Assembly (NCBI RefSeq): GCF_037975245.1
Contig: NC_092564.1
Coordinates: 13,108,484 to 13,172,483, forward strand
Length of the DNA stretch: 64,000 nt
Direction: 5' to 3'
Origin: Apostichopus japonicus
Lineage: Eukaryota > Echinodermata > Holothuroidea > Aspidochirotida > Stichopodidae
Every line of letters starts with the position of its first letter. Position 1 is the stretch's first letter. Below, piece after piece: positions 52,096-64,000 of this stretch. The notes beneath the pieces were generated by a model. The model had not been told where the DNA came from. It saw nothing but the letters and a program-made list of their open reading frames with translations, and did no database searches. The translations under genes and the position numbers were made by a program.

Positions 52096-55000
52096 CTTCG
52101 AATATATGCTGGCCCACAAACTTTACCAAAATGTAAATTACAGTTTTTATGTGGATTTCCCCATTTAGACTATCCCATGGACAATGAGCATGTCACCGTG
52201 TTCCAACCCCCGTCCCCCTTTCTTTTTTGAGTCTCCATAAATTCACGGAACTCTTTTGGTCGTATACAGACGTTTTCTGGACATGAGAGCTCATTATTCT
52301 TATTTCATTATTCTTTGTTTTACTCCGGACACACTAATTGACCCCGGACCCCTATAGTCTGTACTCCTTGACTAACCCTCCTATAGTTCAAGCCTGTACT
52401 CGATACATCACCCGATACGTCACAGATCTATGCTGTGATAAATATTGCAACCTTTGGTGCTATTTTCCTATTTCTTATCAGATTTACCGAAACTAATTGG
52501 ATTCGGTGTCTTTGTTGCAGTGTTTTTGTGTCGATTCGTCAATTTTCGACAATTTATACCAAACCTACTGGGTATTTTATAGGCACTTTCGTTAATATTA
52601 GGCCTATTAATGATGTATCAACAAAAAAAAGCCAATTCAGAAATATTATACAGAATTGGCGATTTACCTCCTTTATATCCAGTTAATCTCAGCACCTCAG
52701 TTACAGTAAACCAAACCCAAAATGCATTTCGATATACTTTCTCAAACTTAATCAATTAGGATATAATTTATAATTTAACATGATATGATATAACGAGAAG
52801 TTGGTTTAGATACCGGTACACAACCTATAGGATGTGTTCTGTGATGGGTTTGATTAATGCGTTTTAGTGATATTGCTTGTACCCTATCGTTATACATGTG
52901 GGTGTTCTGTACGGGCCACCATCATGTTTCTAGGAAAATACTTGATAGGGCGTTCAACTATATCAACACCATAAAATCAATATTTCAAATATACTTCTAA
53001 ACTCGATCGATTGTCACTATAAGGATTATTCTTCGTAAAAGCATGATCCATCAAAGAAACAAAATCTTCCAAATGTTTTTTTTTTTACAGAGAAAGGTGG
53101 GTAATTTTTCCGTAACGGTCATTGTGTGACGTCATTCGGCGCAAGATTGATAGCCCTCGAGTGTGGCGGTGAGGACTACGCAGCAAGCCCAATGACCCAC
53201 GCCAGCGAATGTTACGTGGAGGTCAGAACAAGGGTCAGTAAGTTCGTAAATAGCAGCAACCGTGTTAGATGGCGCAATCTTTATGTGAATCTTTTGTCGA
53301 TCACTTTTCTATAAGCGCCACAACACGGTATTATAATAATAACTGCTCTGTGTGAATAATACCCTTGCCGGTTGGTCCTCTGCAAGGGGTGGCGGGAAAG
53401 GGGGGGGGCGAACGGGGCAATTATAAAGGCAGGCATCGCGATACGCTAAAGAACGGAGATATTTTCGCAGCATATAGGAATGTCGTAGAAGATTAAAGGG
53501 AATTTGAAGAACAGATCATGCTGCAATGTATAAAGCAGGTGTTCTCGAGGATTTCTGTCCCAGGGCCAGAGAAAAAAGAAAAGAAAATTAACGGCCAGAC
53601 AGAATCAACTCAACCAGAATCAACTGGAGGGGTGGTGGTGGGGGAAGAGAGGGATTGGTATAGTAATATAGTTAAGTTACGTAAGTTGGTTTTGTCTTTT
53701 ACTTGTACTGATGTATATTGCTTGGTTCTATTACATTCGGGGAGTGTGCTCTCGTCAAGTCCATCAGGGTGTTTTTTTTTTTTAGCTCACTTCCCTTTTC
53801 ACGACATTTACTGTCAACCTGATGTTCTATAAACTGATTGTTTTTAGATTTGTTTTGCACTCGTATGTTGTTGTGAAATGAAACAATAAATGAAATGAAC
53901 TTCCTACATTGAGCAAGATTAGCCGTGAGTGTCCACATAACATAGAAGTGCTCATTTGTGGGGTGATTCTCTTTTCACATTCCGATGTTGGCACGCGGGT
54001 CCCTGTCGACCCTGTGCCCCCTTCCCCGGTCTAAAGTAACCTTTGGAAGGGGAGAGGGAGGAAGGGGGGAGTGTGTGGAAGAGTTGGGAGAGACAGGTTG
54101 TTGTGGAGAGGAAATGAGATTGAATGGCATCATATATACTGGTTACTAAGTAATATAGGGAGGTAGGTGTGTAGCTATCATAGGCCTACACACCCAACTT
54201 TTATACATGCAGTTAAATACCTTACTACTTTACTAGCAAGTTATCCGTTCGAGTCAGTCTGTCGTGATACTTATTATTGCGTTAAAAGGAAACATTGCGG
54301 TAGCATATAGCCTATACAATGATGAAACTTCAGCCAGCCAGGCGGAATATCGTCCTGATTTTTTCCTTTTTGGGGTTTTCCCTTATTTTTTTGCGTTACA
54401 GTCATTAAACAGCATGAGCCATATTTATAAATGTCACATGAAACCGTAGTTTATTAGTTTAACTATAGTTAGAAACTCATAAGTCGTGCAAAATTTTGAA
54501 GAGAACAGTCAAAAAGCTTGGGAATAACATCCAATTTCGCTTTCCATTATTACCAATACTTGGAATACCATTTTTGTCAAAAAGGCATAATATAATAATT
54601 ATAGACCACTCATCTTTTTTTTACATGCTAAAGTAATCAAGTTTCAATAGAGTTCCCTTAGCTCAGTGGAGTAATATGCTATAGAAGTCAACGAAATTTG
54701 GCTTGAAGTAGCCATCCCCTCTATACAGTAAAGATAGAAGAATAAATACTGGATGAAATACAGTGATGGTGAGCGAATAAATATATTCGAAATGTGTAAG
54801 ACTACAAAGATAGATTTAGTCTTGTTTATTCACCGATTATGACCGTGTGCAAATCCCAGTTGAGCGATGTATGGTTTATGACGATAATAAAGAGCTAAAT
54901 GTATGAAATATAACTCTGTGTATGTATGGAGATGAGGCGAAGGACTATAGGGGAACTTGGAAAGGTTCAATACGGGAGGGTGTTTGAAGGAACGGGTTTG

Positions 55001-57352
55001 GAAACGGGGAGTTGGCGTTTGGGCCACAATACAGTATGAATAAAATATACTTGTTAAAAACATGTACAGAACTTTTACCCCGATGTGTAAGCTGTGTGAG
55101 TGTGTAGGTAAGGGGGGAGGGCGGGAGGGCGGGCGGGGGGGGGGTGTATAAACATATCTCCGTCGGTCAAAATTCCTGAAAAAATGTTTGGTAAAATGAT
55201 ATATCATGATGAATGAAAAAAAGGGTTGTGCCCAAGGGATTAAAAATTCCTGAAACGGAAATTGTGGTTATGGTGATGATGAGAGGTCATGACCTAAATG
55301 GAACTTATAGCAGTTGTGACTCCTCGTATTCCTCTTGGGCAGGGAGTTGGCCCGGTGTACGTTACGTTTTCCGGCACGGTGACTTTATAATACGAGTGAA
55401 CACCTATACGACCGATGACGACAAACACAAAAATGTTCTTGCTAGATTTGGACATAAAGTTGTTACAGGTTGCCCATGGTCAACTATTTTACAATATAGT
55501 GTACTCGTTGACAAGAAAACAATCCTCTCGTGCTTCGGATTCTTTTAACACCGTGCACGGTTATAAATATATGTAAATATAAATGAATAATAATGATAAG
55601 TGAGCCTGAATTTATTGCAGTAATGTTAATTCACCTTCATGTGCCTGCATTAATGTAAAATCTTAAATTTACAATACCACAAAAATGAACAAAGTACATG
55701 CATCCAGTTGTGTCCATTCTATTTCGTTGTTAAAACCATGCAGCAGCTAGTTGTGTGATGAGTTTTGTGTATCATTGTTGATAACGATTGATACTAAAAT
55801 TCCAACCCAGTTTATTGGCTATTTGGCTAATTAATGTTTTCATTTAACAAAAGGGAAGGAAACACGGAAATTTAAAAAAATTACCGAGTGCTGGCTTCTG
55901 TCGTTTGTATGTGATAATAACGCTGATAAGCAAAAGTGTCCGTGCTCATGGTTCTGAGGAAACAAATACATAACACTCATATATACCAAAGGAAATTATG
56001 CTTGTATTTTAGTACACTCGTATATGGCAAGTCTGGAGTTGGATCGTCATAGACGCACATTTCAAGCTAAGGAAATATAATTTCGGGGTAAATTCATGTT
56101 TTCTGGCGTTGGTCTTATTATATGCCCAGTTCAGGATTCGTTGTCCTGTCTAGGTTACCGTACTAACGTGAACAGGACAATTGTTTACGACAGTTCCCAT
56201 GTCAGCACGGACTGGGTTTAAGACGAAGGAATTTCACGGACTAGGTCACACTAGGTTTACACATTTACCAATGTATAACGTTGGCATGGTAATTGATGAC
56301 CATAAAGGTTGGTAGCGACCTGGAAAGTAACGATCGACAGGTTCAATAGATGATGTTATACCTTGGAGTTCTTACCACGCTTTTTATTTAATTTATATTT
56401 TTAATGAGTTATATTGTATTCTTGACATATCACAAGAGGTATATGTACCACATATAGCGTGAACCTGAAATACGACATTTTGTTTCCGTCTGGTAAATAT
56501 TCGTTGGTTCACTTACCCCCGGGACTATGAGAACAATTACAGACAATTCTACGGAGTCGTAGTCATTATCTTATGTCCATGTATTGCCTATTTAACAATC
56601 AATGTCACCGAAGCGTTAAGTCCCGTCTTTGTGAAGTATCATATATATATATATATATATATATATCTTCCATAATTTAGAAGAAGTAAGTAGGCCTATA
56701 TGTTACTGAGAACCCCAAAATATTTTATCGCATATTTACCGACCCCTCAATGACCCCTGGCCACAGAGCTGTGCTTCCGGAAACCCCCCCCCCCCCACCC
56801 ATGCTCTCGACAGGCTTACATGTTTTATGATTCCTTAAGTGAAGAGAAAAACAGTGCCTATATAGCGCTGTTTATATTATACGGTCAAAGTTATGTTTAC
56901 TTTGCAAATGAAATGCACATTAAGGTGTTCAGTGAATTGCGTAGCTGGCAATTATGTGTTTCTTTTGCAATAACATTCTATTGATTTTGCTCGTATAAAA
57001 GCAATGAGTCATAACGTTGAAAGAGTTCTTTTCTTCATAGACTTTCAGTGGTTTAGACTGATGTACAATCTTCTTCCTCAAAGCCATATACGCAGATTAT
57101 AGTAAAATGGTTGTGGTGGCCGCTGTAGGTGCAGTGCACTATCATACCAGATCATATCAAATAGGGCCTACCGGTACATCACGGTGTTCATGTTAGTACA
57201 TCTTCGCACGGTTGCACGGAGACTATGATTTTCACATGACAGTCGCTGATTCGCTGTCCCTCGGTCTCAAAGCTATCTTACTATAGCGTGAACTAAAATA
57301 TTTGCATAATTAATATTTTAAAAAACCCACCTACATCCTTCTTTTCGCACAG
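52096..57352. other. Gene-poor stretch with scattered low-complexity tracts
   Basis: No supported gene. G-runs lie at about 53400 and 55113-55143. A perfect CRE palindrome TGACGTCA lies at 53127-53134 inside a CG-richer 200-bp patch (about 53110-53320) that could be a promoter or enhancer. A 111-codon ORF at 55213-55548 has no recognised domain. A (TA)n tract lies at 56637-56666 and a C-run at about 56784-56800. Confidence 0.45.
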
Positions 57353-57421
57353 GAAATGCAAGAATGTGCCAACAATAATTACGCAAGTTGGCAAGCATGC
57401 ATGAAGGAAAAGTTGGATTAA
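57353..57421 (+). CDS. Possible terminal coding exon of an unknown gene
   Basis: A good acceptor (TTCTTTTCGCACAG, ending 57352) opens a 22-codon frame starting EMQECANNNYASW and ending KEKLD, stop TAA at 57419-57421, with two cysteines. An AATAAA at 57620-57625 lies about 200 bp downstream. No upstream partner exon was identified and no family recognised. It may be a chance acceptor. Confidence 0.2.
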   Translation, partial: EMQECANNNYASWQACMKEKLD

Positions 57422-57625
57422 ACAAAAAGTTCATTCACTCCATAACACATGTATTTTGATTATTATAATCCTGTAATCATAACACTCGTACGATATATAT
57501 AGACCATTATAATGTTCGACCATCTGTGTACACTATTGTGTAAGGTTAATCCTATTTCTTTCATATTTTATGAATGGTCCCATCGTATATACCTACTGTA
57601 AAGAAATATTTTCAATGAAAATAAA

Positions 57626-60398
57626 ACTAGATTTTCTTTCTTTCATTTTCATGTGATAGAACAGTCACAATTATATTTTGTTTCAAAATATCGAACGACA
57701 CTTAACGTTCGAGGATCTTGTGAGTAATCACCTCATATTATTACGCAGTACATTTGGCTCGAATTGATATTTATTGTCTTCGCGGGTCTCTCAATATCAC
57801 ATCTTTAATTAAGAAGCGCGTTGGTTGTGATCATGCGCAGTCCCTGTAACATCACTATGAGTAGTGTGAAAGGGCAGGATATGATGATGATCGTACGTTT
57901 GCTTTTATTTATGTATTAACGTCAAATCTCACCACACAGCTTGGGTGTGTTTACATTTATACGGTAGCTAATACACGCCATTTACTATCGAAATGTTTAT
58001 TGCGGTTTATAGAGGCCAATGAATGGAGTCATCGTGAATATTTAAGGACAATATATAAAGTTTGATGATGGCTTTTCCTGTGACCCCGATGTGACTGAAA
58101 CATTAACATTTTAACGTAATATTCATAGGCTTTTAGAGAGAAATTAACTTTATTTATGGATCATTTCAACCTTGTCTGGTCGCCATTAGGGAGTAACTAT
58201 TATGACGTCACAAATCGCTAAATTGAAGAAAAAAACACTGTCTATTAATTTTGTGTTGCAGGTGGTGACATAAGTGCCTGATTCAAGTAAAACCAAATTA
58301 TTTATATCACTGACATCCAATACATTACCCTACCCGTGGAAAGAGAAAAAGGAAAGCAGAAAGTAGAAAGGTGGGGGGGAATTTTTTTATATTCTGTGCA
58401 AAAATCCACGAAATTGTCCAATTTTTAAGACCTATTGCATAATTCATATTGTATCGTAGTTAGGGATGTGGGTTGAAATATCCCGCGTAAACTTTTCACA
58501 TTTAAGGCTCTATTAGAATGACGCTAACATACCAATCACCCACTCAGCTGTCCCACCTAGCAACGAAACAACATATTGACCATGCGTATATATAGCCACA
58601 GCAGGCTATGGGTTTGGTATACATCGCTATACCCTCGACACAATGAAGGCCGTTCACATGTGTAGGAAATGATAAAGTCATTATACAGTGTTTAACGGAA
58701 ACGTTTGTATTATCGATATATGCTTCGTGTATGCAGTGTCTACTAATACGTCTGTTCAGGTGCAAATTATCAACCATACAGGTTACCATTCCTATATTGG
58801 TAAACACTTATTGGATTTTTAACAGATGATGTGTAAGTCAGTTGGCTATACTAACCTATACCAACAACCCGGGGACACATTTAGAAGAAAAGTTACGGCC
58901 AATATGATCATTTATCCCGGCCTCTATATCCCACCAAGAAAACTGTAGTTTTGAGCAGGGTACTGTCATGCCTGACGAAGGTGGGGTAGGGGACGGATAT
59001 AGAGGATACCGACCTACCGGGTCACGCGGTCAATTAGGGGGCCCGGCGAAATATGTGTGAAGAATAGCGTATTCTCTTTACGCTTTGAAGAACTGGGATG
59101 ACTGTCGACAATTGACCCCGTCCCCGTGACCCGACCTGCCTCTCGACGTCATTGGATACTGGTACGGTATCATGTTACTGATCACTACAGAAGAACAATT
59201 TGGAGGGCCGGTTGGATTGGGACAGAAGTCGGGAACCGCCGGTAAAAATTGGAGCATAATTCACTCAAGCTTGAAGAAATGTGGGGTGGGGGGGGGGGGG
59301 TGAGTTACGTGGGCCACATAAGTGATAACATTTTTCACACGGGTTACGTCTCTATACTCTAATATTATATACTTTGTGACTCAAATTGAGGGTTTATTTC
59401 TGCTCACTTCGAGTTCCATTTTCATTCCTACACATCACAATAGTCTCCTAGTTAAAGCTTGATTGAGTCAGAAATGTGTCCTTGTTCCAATCAGGGAGCG
59501 CCTTATAGAGTAACAGTTTCCTGGTCAACAATATACGACAAAGGGAAACTATACGTACAGTATACTATAATAGTTGGGTACTTAACGGTTTGTGAGTTAA
59601 GATTATGTTATCTGGTAATGATGAACGTATCAGGGTAATTGTATACCAGGATGTAATCTTGTTAGAAGGACGGCATGCCACAATTAGTTCCCGGGACCAG
59701 TTTATTAACAGAGCAGTGGTGGTGAAATATAATATGAGAAGCTTACGGTATCCGCAATTTTTATATTTTTTTAAAGAATTTTATGGGTTTTATAAGAATT
59801 TTATGGTTTTTTTAAGATTTTTTTTTTTTTTTGGAAGAATAATATTCAGACAAACGGTAGTGAGACTGAAGTAGAAAGTTTAGTACTGTTACTGAAATAA
59901 ACTCTTAACATATATGAAAAAACAAAAAAACAAATGGTAAATATAAATATTAAATATCGCCCATACAAGGCATCCGTATTTTTACACACCCATTGAAAAT
60001 TTCCGGGTGTTGCTACTATACTATATTACTACAGCGTGGTTTCTCTCTGTTGATAAACAAAAGCACGTGAATGATATAGTTAGGTAGAATTTTCATATAC
60101 GGAGAAACAGTCATACCATAGAGGAGTACAGCTAGGAGAACAGCATCGGCTTTCGTGTTATCAAAGCCATAAATAAATTGGTCACTGAGGCGTATAATTC
60201 CTTTCTCGAGCGGTTTTGTTCTGCACTATACAATTTTACCGTAAGCTAGGTAGCAGTCACAGTGATACAGTGATCGGAGGAAGAGCATATATACGAAGAA
60301 GCGAGTGCAGTATAGGCTATTGTCAAGGCATTATCTATATATAATTACAGTGCACTGGCACGTTTGACAAAAGTGTTCGTTAAGCCAATAATTGGACG
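57626..60398. other. Intergenic DNA with a CRE palindrome
   Basis: No supported exon. A second perfect TGACGTCA lies at 58203-58210. A G-run is present at about 59286-59300. ORFs below 90 codons show no features. The segment from about 60000 may be the upstream region of the candidate first exon at 60399. Confidence 0.4.
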
Positions 60399-60431
60399 AT
60401 GTTGATATTATACGCCCTTCTTATTTTGGAG
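60399..60431 (+). CDS. Possible first coding exon (signal-peptide start) of an unknown gene
   Basis: ATG opens MLILYALLILE and runs directly into a strong donor, GAG|GTAAGT, at 60432. The hydrophobic stretch looks like the start of a signal peptide split by a phase-0 intron. The next exon would lie downstream, perhaps beyond the window, because none was found up to 64000. A short ATG-to-donor match arises often by chance. Confidence 0.25.
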
Positions 60432-60736
60432 GTAAGTTTGTTATCATTATACTTTCGAACAAGAGTATGGCTTTCAATTTCATAAAATGTTTATCCAATT
60501 TGAAATGCTGCATATTTGACTGAATGTATTATAGCCTTTATGGTCCTATATATCACATGCATGTATTAATTTGATCACTGTTTCATTTTTAAAGAATACC
60601 GCTTTTAGCAGAACTCCTAAAATATGGCCTCTTCGCCTATATATTTTTTTGCGTTGTGGGGGGGGGGGGGTGATGAATAGGTATTGAGGAATGCTGATAT
60701 CCGTACTGTATATAGATGTTTACGTGTTAATACCGT

Positions 60737-61105
60737 CAGTGGCGTAGGAAGGTACTTTTGAGTGGGGGGGGGGGGGGCTGAAGACTGATGGACGGCCTGG
60801 GGGAGGGGTCTAAGGTCTAAGGTCCTTTGGATTTTTTTGCATTTCCAGGTGGCCTCAGATGCAATTTGGTGCAATATAGCACACTTCAACCCACCCACTC
60901 CATTTTGTATATAATTTAGCAATTTCACCTGGCCTTAAATGCAATTTGGTGCTCCAAATGAGATTTTTTCTCTCATTTGGAAATGAAAAAGGGGTTTTCT
61001 GACTTGCGAAGCGGGGGGGGGGGGGGGCGGAATGATACTTCCGCCCCTCCATATTTTTCAATGGGGGGCTGGCGCCCCCCCAGCCCCCCGGTTCCTACGC
61101 CCTTG
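60737..61105. mobile_element. hAT-like non-autonomous element C
   Basis: A 369-bp element with inverted ends CAGTGGCGTAGGAA (left) and TTCCTACGCCCTTG (right). The flanks AATACCGT (60729-60736) and ATTACCGT (61106-61113) agree at 7 of 8 bases, as in an ageing 8-bp target duplication. G-runs sit just inside the left end and C-runs just inside the right. It lacks the CTAAGCGG motif of the other members. Confidence 0.72.
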
Positions 61106-61113
61106 ATTACCGT

Positions 61114-62038
61114 TCATAATGCATTTAGTATTATGACTTAGTCCTGTTTTTGCACTAAAAGTTTTTTTTTTCAAACTGACAGTTTCTCCCGACTCAAAAA
61201 AATGTTATGAACGACCACACCTGTACTCGGTATCATATTCACTTCCTGCTTTCTGATTTTTTTTGTGCATATAAGCGTCAGAATGAATTGGACAGAATAG
61301 CATGGCAGAATTTGACTTCAACATTTCCAAAACGTATAGAAATATCAATGGTGTGAATAATTGCGGTTATCCGATGATACTACTGTAAAGCCTATATTCA
61401 ACTGCATTGCATTCCGAGAATGCTGTTGTGTTTAACTTAGTCATACATGTGTGATTTGTACTGTTAGCATATTTGATAATGTGGTTATCATTCATTGAGC
61501 CTCGCCAGAGGTATAGATTATCAGAGAACGCAATTGAGTGAACTACGCTTACAGCAAAGGAAAATATAACAAAACAACTCATTTATTTATACCCCGGCGG
61601 TCACCACTAAAAACATTGAAAACAACTAACACCTGCATAGCCATAGTAATATATTTTTCATTGGAAACTATTACGTTATAATGCAATTATGTTATCCACA
61701 GAAATATTCAAGCATATCCTTATAATATTCTTTAATTCAAACGTAAATAACGTTAGCAATGAACTGCTCGTCACTTACAGGCCAGCTATACCCTAGCTAT
61801 ATCACCTCGAGACTATTATAACAACCACTGTGGACATATTATTATTATTATTATTATTATACAGCACAATCTATACGTGTCGACAGCTGAACAAAATACC
61901 TCAACTTCCTGCTGCATGTTTAAGATAAACGATTTACACCCCATTAATTCGGGACACATTGCCTATAATAACTACGATTTCGGACACCACCAATTTGGTG
62001 GTATGGATGTCGGTGGTGAATAAGATGTGGACAGCTAT
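61114..62038. other. Intergenic DNA between transposon copies
   Basis: No supported gene. A 71-codon minus-strand ORF (61582-61367) begins with a hydrophobic signal-like stretch but has no other support. An ATT/TTA microsatellite lies at about 61838-61861. Confidence 0.4.
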
Positions 62039-62613
62039 TGTATATCCATAGGCGTACGGGACCATTTCAGTTTGGGGGGCAGAACTTTTTGTGCCCGAAA
62101 GTTCCCGTGACACTATCTAAGCGGAGCGCCACCATCGATCGGTTGGCGCGTAGCGTACAAGAAAATTTTTGGCACACAATGCCTCTCAGATTGCCGGAAA
62201 CGGCACTTCTGAGGCCTTGCAAGTTGCATCTAAACATTCTTTATTTTATAATCTCACGATTTAGAGATTTACACTTCCCCAAAAATTTGGTAAATTAGAA
62301 GAAGAAAAAATGGTAACATCACTTTGAAGGGGAAAAATGGGACAGTATATTTTTGAAGCTCCTATTTAGTTACCTTATTTATTATTTTAACACAGTACTC
62401 AGCTACCTCCAGAAAAACATAAATTGTTCAACGACACGTAGGCGGGATAATGTCGCTGTGTCGGGTGAGACTGCAATTTGTCTCATAAAAAAGTATAAAA
62501 TATAACAAAGAATATGATAAACGTGTACTTCTAGGCTTGTAGGCACCCCCCCCCCCACCATCCATGAACAAGAATACGTTTCTTATATACACTCATGTTG
62601 GGGATGTCCAGGT

Positions 62614-63243
62614 CAAGGGCGGCGGAAGCACTTTTAATCTTGGGGGGGGGGCACCGACATCAAAGGGCACTTTGCAGATATTCGATTGGACTGATGCAGC
62701 CTTATATTTAGTACCCTTTATAACTCTTATTGTATTATCTTATTTGTGTAAACACATCACTCCATCAACGCCCCCCCCCCCCTCTAAAGGAAAATATGCA
62801 TACTAGCACTGCAATATCCAAAGCGCAAATTGGGAAACAAAGAACAAGTTTTCTTTTGAGACAAAATGAGGTGAAATCATGCTAGTTGCTAATGTAGGAA
62901 TCTTCCGAATTAGATTTTTTTCTTGTTAATATCTAAATAAATATTTTTCATTCGAAATAGCTTTGAGTTTGACCCACAGAAATTCATTAAAAGTCACGGG
63001 CTTAGCCAGGATTTGCAAAGTTGTATGCACTACTATCTGAGCGGAGCGCCACCATAGGTTGGCGCGGAGCGTGCAAGAAAATTTTTGGTTTTACAAACCC
63101 CTCAGATGGCCGGAAACGGCCCTTCCCGAGTGTTCATTCTGGTTCCCTGGCCTCTTGCTAACTTGAGGCACCTCAATTTTTATGTAGAAAAAAGGCACGT
63201 TTTTAACCTCAGGAAAAAGTGCCCCCCGCATCCGCCGCCCTTG
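62614..63243. mobile_element. hAT-like non-autonomous element E, nested in D
   Basis: A 630-bp element with perfect 13-bp inverted ends, CAAGGGCGGCGGA and TCCGCCGCCCTTG, and a perfect 8-bp duplication, GTCCAGGT, at 62606-62613 and 63244-63251. It carries a slightly diverged family motif (CTGAGCGGAGCGCCACC) at about 63036. The intact ends and duplication make it one of the youngest-looking insertions in the window. Confidence 0.85.
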
Positions 63244-63421
63244 GTCCAGGTACACAATTGACTAGTTAGAAAAAAATTGATCGTGCAAAAAGCGTGGTAG
63301 CCCAGATGAACTGCGCTTACGGTGGTGTTACACGGAAATATTCGGGCATCATGATGTTAAATAAAAAAAATCATGGAATTGTCGGGCAAAAATTTTAAAA
63401 AGATTCGGGCAAGCTACTGCA

Positions 63422-63454
<33 letters not shown>

Positions 63455-63458
<4 letters not shown>

Positions 63459-63603
63459 CCAGAGGACAAGAAATTCGGGCAAAAGTCCTGAAAAATTCGG
63501 GCAGCCTAAGAGGAGAAAAAAAATAATATATATATATTTTTTCTCCTCTTAGGCTGCCCGAATTTTTCAGGACTTTTGCCCGAATTTCTTGTCCTCTGGA
63601 AAT
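63455..63603. repeat. Perfect 67-bp inverted repeat inside element D
   Basis: Arms 63455-63521 and 63537-63603 are exact complements with a 15-nt AT spacer. Each arm contains ATTCGGGCA twice; further ATTCGGGCA or TCGGGCA copies lie upstream at about 63339, 63381 and 63404. The absence of any mismatch implies a recent origin or ongoing homogenisation. Confidence 0.92.
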
Positions 63604-64000
63604 TTAGGGGGGGCAGTCTGCCCCCCTGCCCCCCGCCTCGTACGCCTATGTGTATATCATAGATAGGCGGGAATCCAGGGGGTGTGAGAGTGTATACTCC
63701 CCCCCTTCCCGCCTTTTGAATCCCACAAAACCGTCGTACCGAAGAATTTATAACCTAAATATGCATCACAATGCACAATATTTGACGTCAATTTTATTTC
63801 TGGTGGACTTGTCTTTATACTGTATTGCTTCAAAAAGACATGCAAGTGTTTCAATAACAATTGATATTCCCTTTAGACCATTATACAAGTAGATTAACAG
63901 TTAACACAGAAGAATCGGATTCTAAACGCCTTCCTGCCTATACATGGAAATAAGAAAGCTCTCTTGGCATCGGGAATAGTAATGTGCAAATTGTTCAGAG

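Larger units (their letters stand above)
62047..63650. mobile_element. hAT-like non-autonomous element D (outer)
   Basis: A 1604-bp element with inverted ends CATAGGCGTACG (left) and CGTACGCCTATG (right) and a perfect 8-bp target duplication, TGTATATC, at 62039-62046 and 63651-63658. It holds CTAAGCGGAGCGCCACC at about 62118, a nested element E (62614-63243), a TA microsatellite (about 63427-63456) and a perfect 67-bp inverted repeat near its right end. Without E and its duplication it is about 966 bp. No transposase frame is visible. Confidence 0.82.

Noticed and set aside
53126-53314. 62-codon ORF in a CG-richer patch
   Set aside because: Considered as a first exon, but no supported donor or downstream exon was found.
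55213-55548. 111-codon ORF on the plus strand
   Set aside because: No recognisable family, signal, promoter or splice context; length is compatible with chance.
61367-61582. Minus-strand 71-codon ORF with a signal-peptide-like start
   Set aside because: A TATA-like sequence directly abuts the ATG, and no conserved feature supports a gene; probably chance.

Overview
The window is animal nuclear DNA. It is AT-rich, with short exons, long introns, canonical GT-AG splice sites and many transposon relics. The three recognisable genes encode proteins close to their vertebrate orthologues, and the repeat content is that of an invertebrate. I infer an invertebrate deuterostome, most likely an echinoderm (a sea cucumber is plausible), but the sequence alone does not prove this. 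Exon models were built by reading splice sites, reading frame and remembered family similarity. No alignment or transcript evidence was available.

Layout. (1) 70-8711, plus strand: ZWILCH, a subunit of the kinetochore RZZ (ROD-Zwilch-ZW10) checkpoint complex. Eleven exons through the stop are visible; the 5' end lies outside the window. (2) 8712-13653: convergent intergenic or 3'UTR DNA. (3) 13654-20381, minus strand: SEC11A-type catalytic subunit of the signal peptidase complex, complete in five exons (179 aa). Intron 4 holds a probable 1.5-kb solo LTR. (4) 20382-21763: compact head-to-head promoter region with E2F-like sites. (5) 21788-47793, plus strand: TIMELESS (the replication-fork/TIMEOUT type), complete in 31 coding exons (1344 aa), followed by two poly(A) signals. 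Its introns carry trinucleotide arrays, a retroelement flanked by a 37-bp duplication, a non-LTR reverse-transcriptase tail and an 82-bp-arm palindrome. (6) 47874-64000: gene-poor DNA. It is dominated by a family of non-autonomous, hAT-like transposons with 8-bp target-site duplications, two of them nested inside others. There are weak hints of a terminal exon (57353) and a first exon (60399) of otherwise unseen genes.

The genes are not an operon. ZWILCH and TIMELESS both act in the cell cycle (spindle checkpoint and replication fork). SEC11A is a housekeeping ER protease that appears to share a bidirectional promoter region with TIMELESS. The strongest new observations are: the birth of a 297-bp GAT/GGT microsatellite from a tandem duplication of a TIMELESS splice acceptor and exon start; complementary trinucleotide arrays flanking a frame-neutral TIMELESS exon; homologous intron positions in two tandem Myb-like repeats; and the nested hAT-like family with intact target-site duplications. 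No clearly novel multi-gene system was found.
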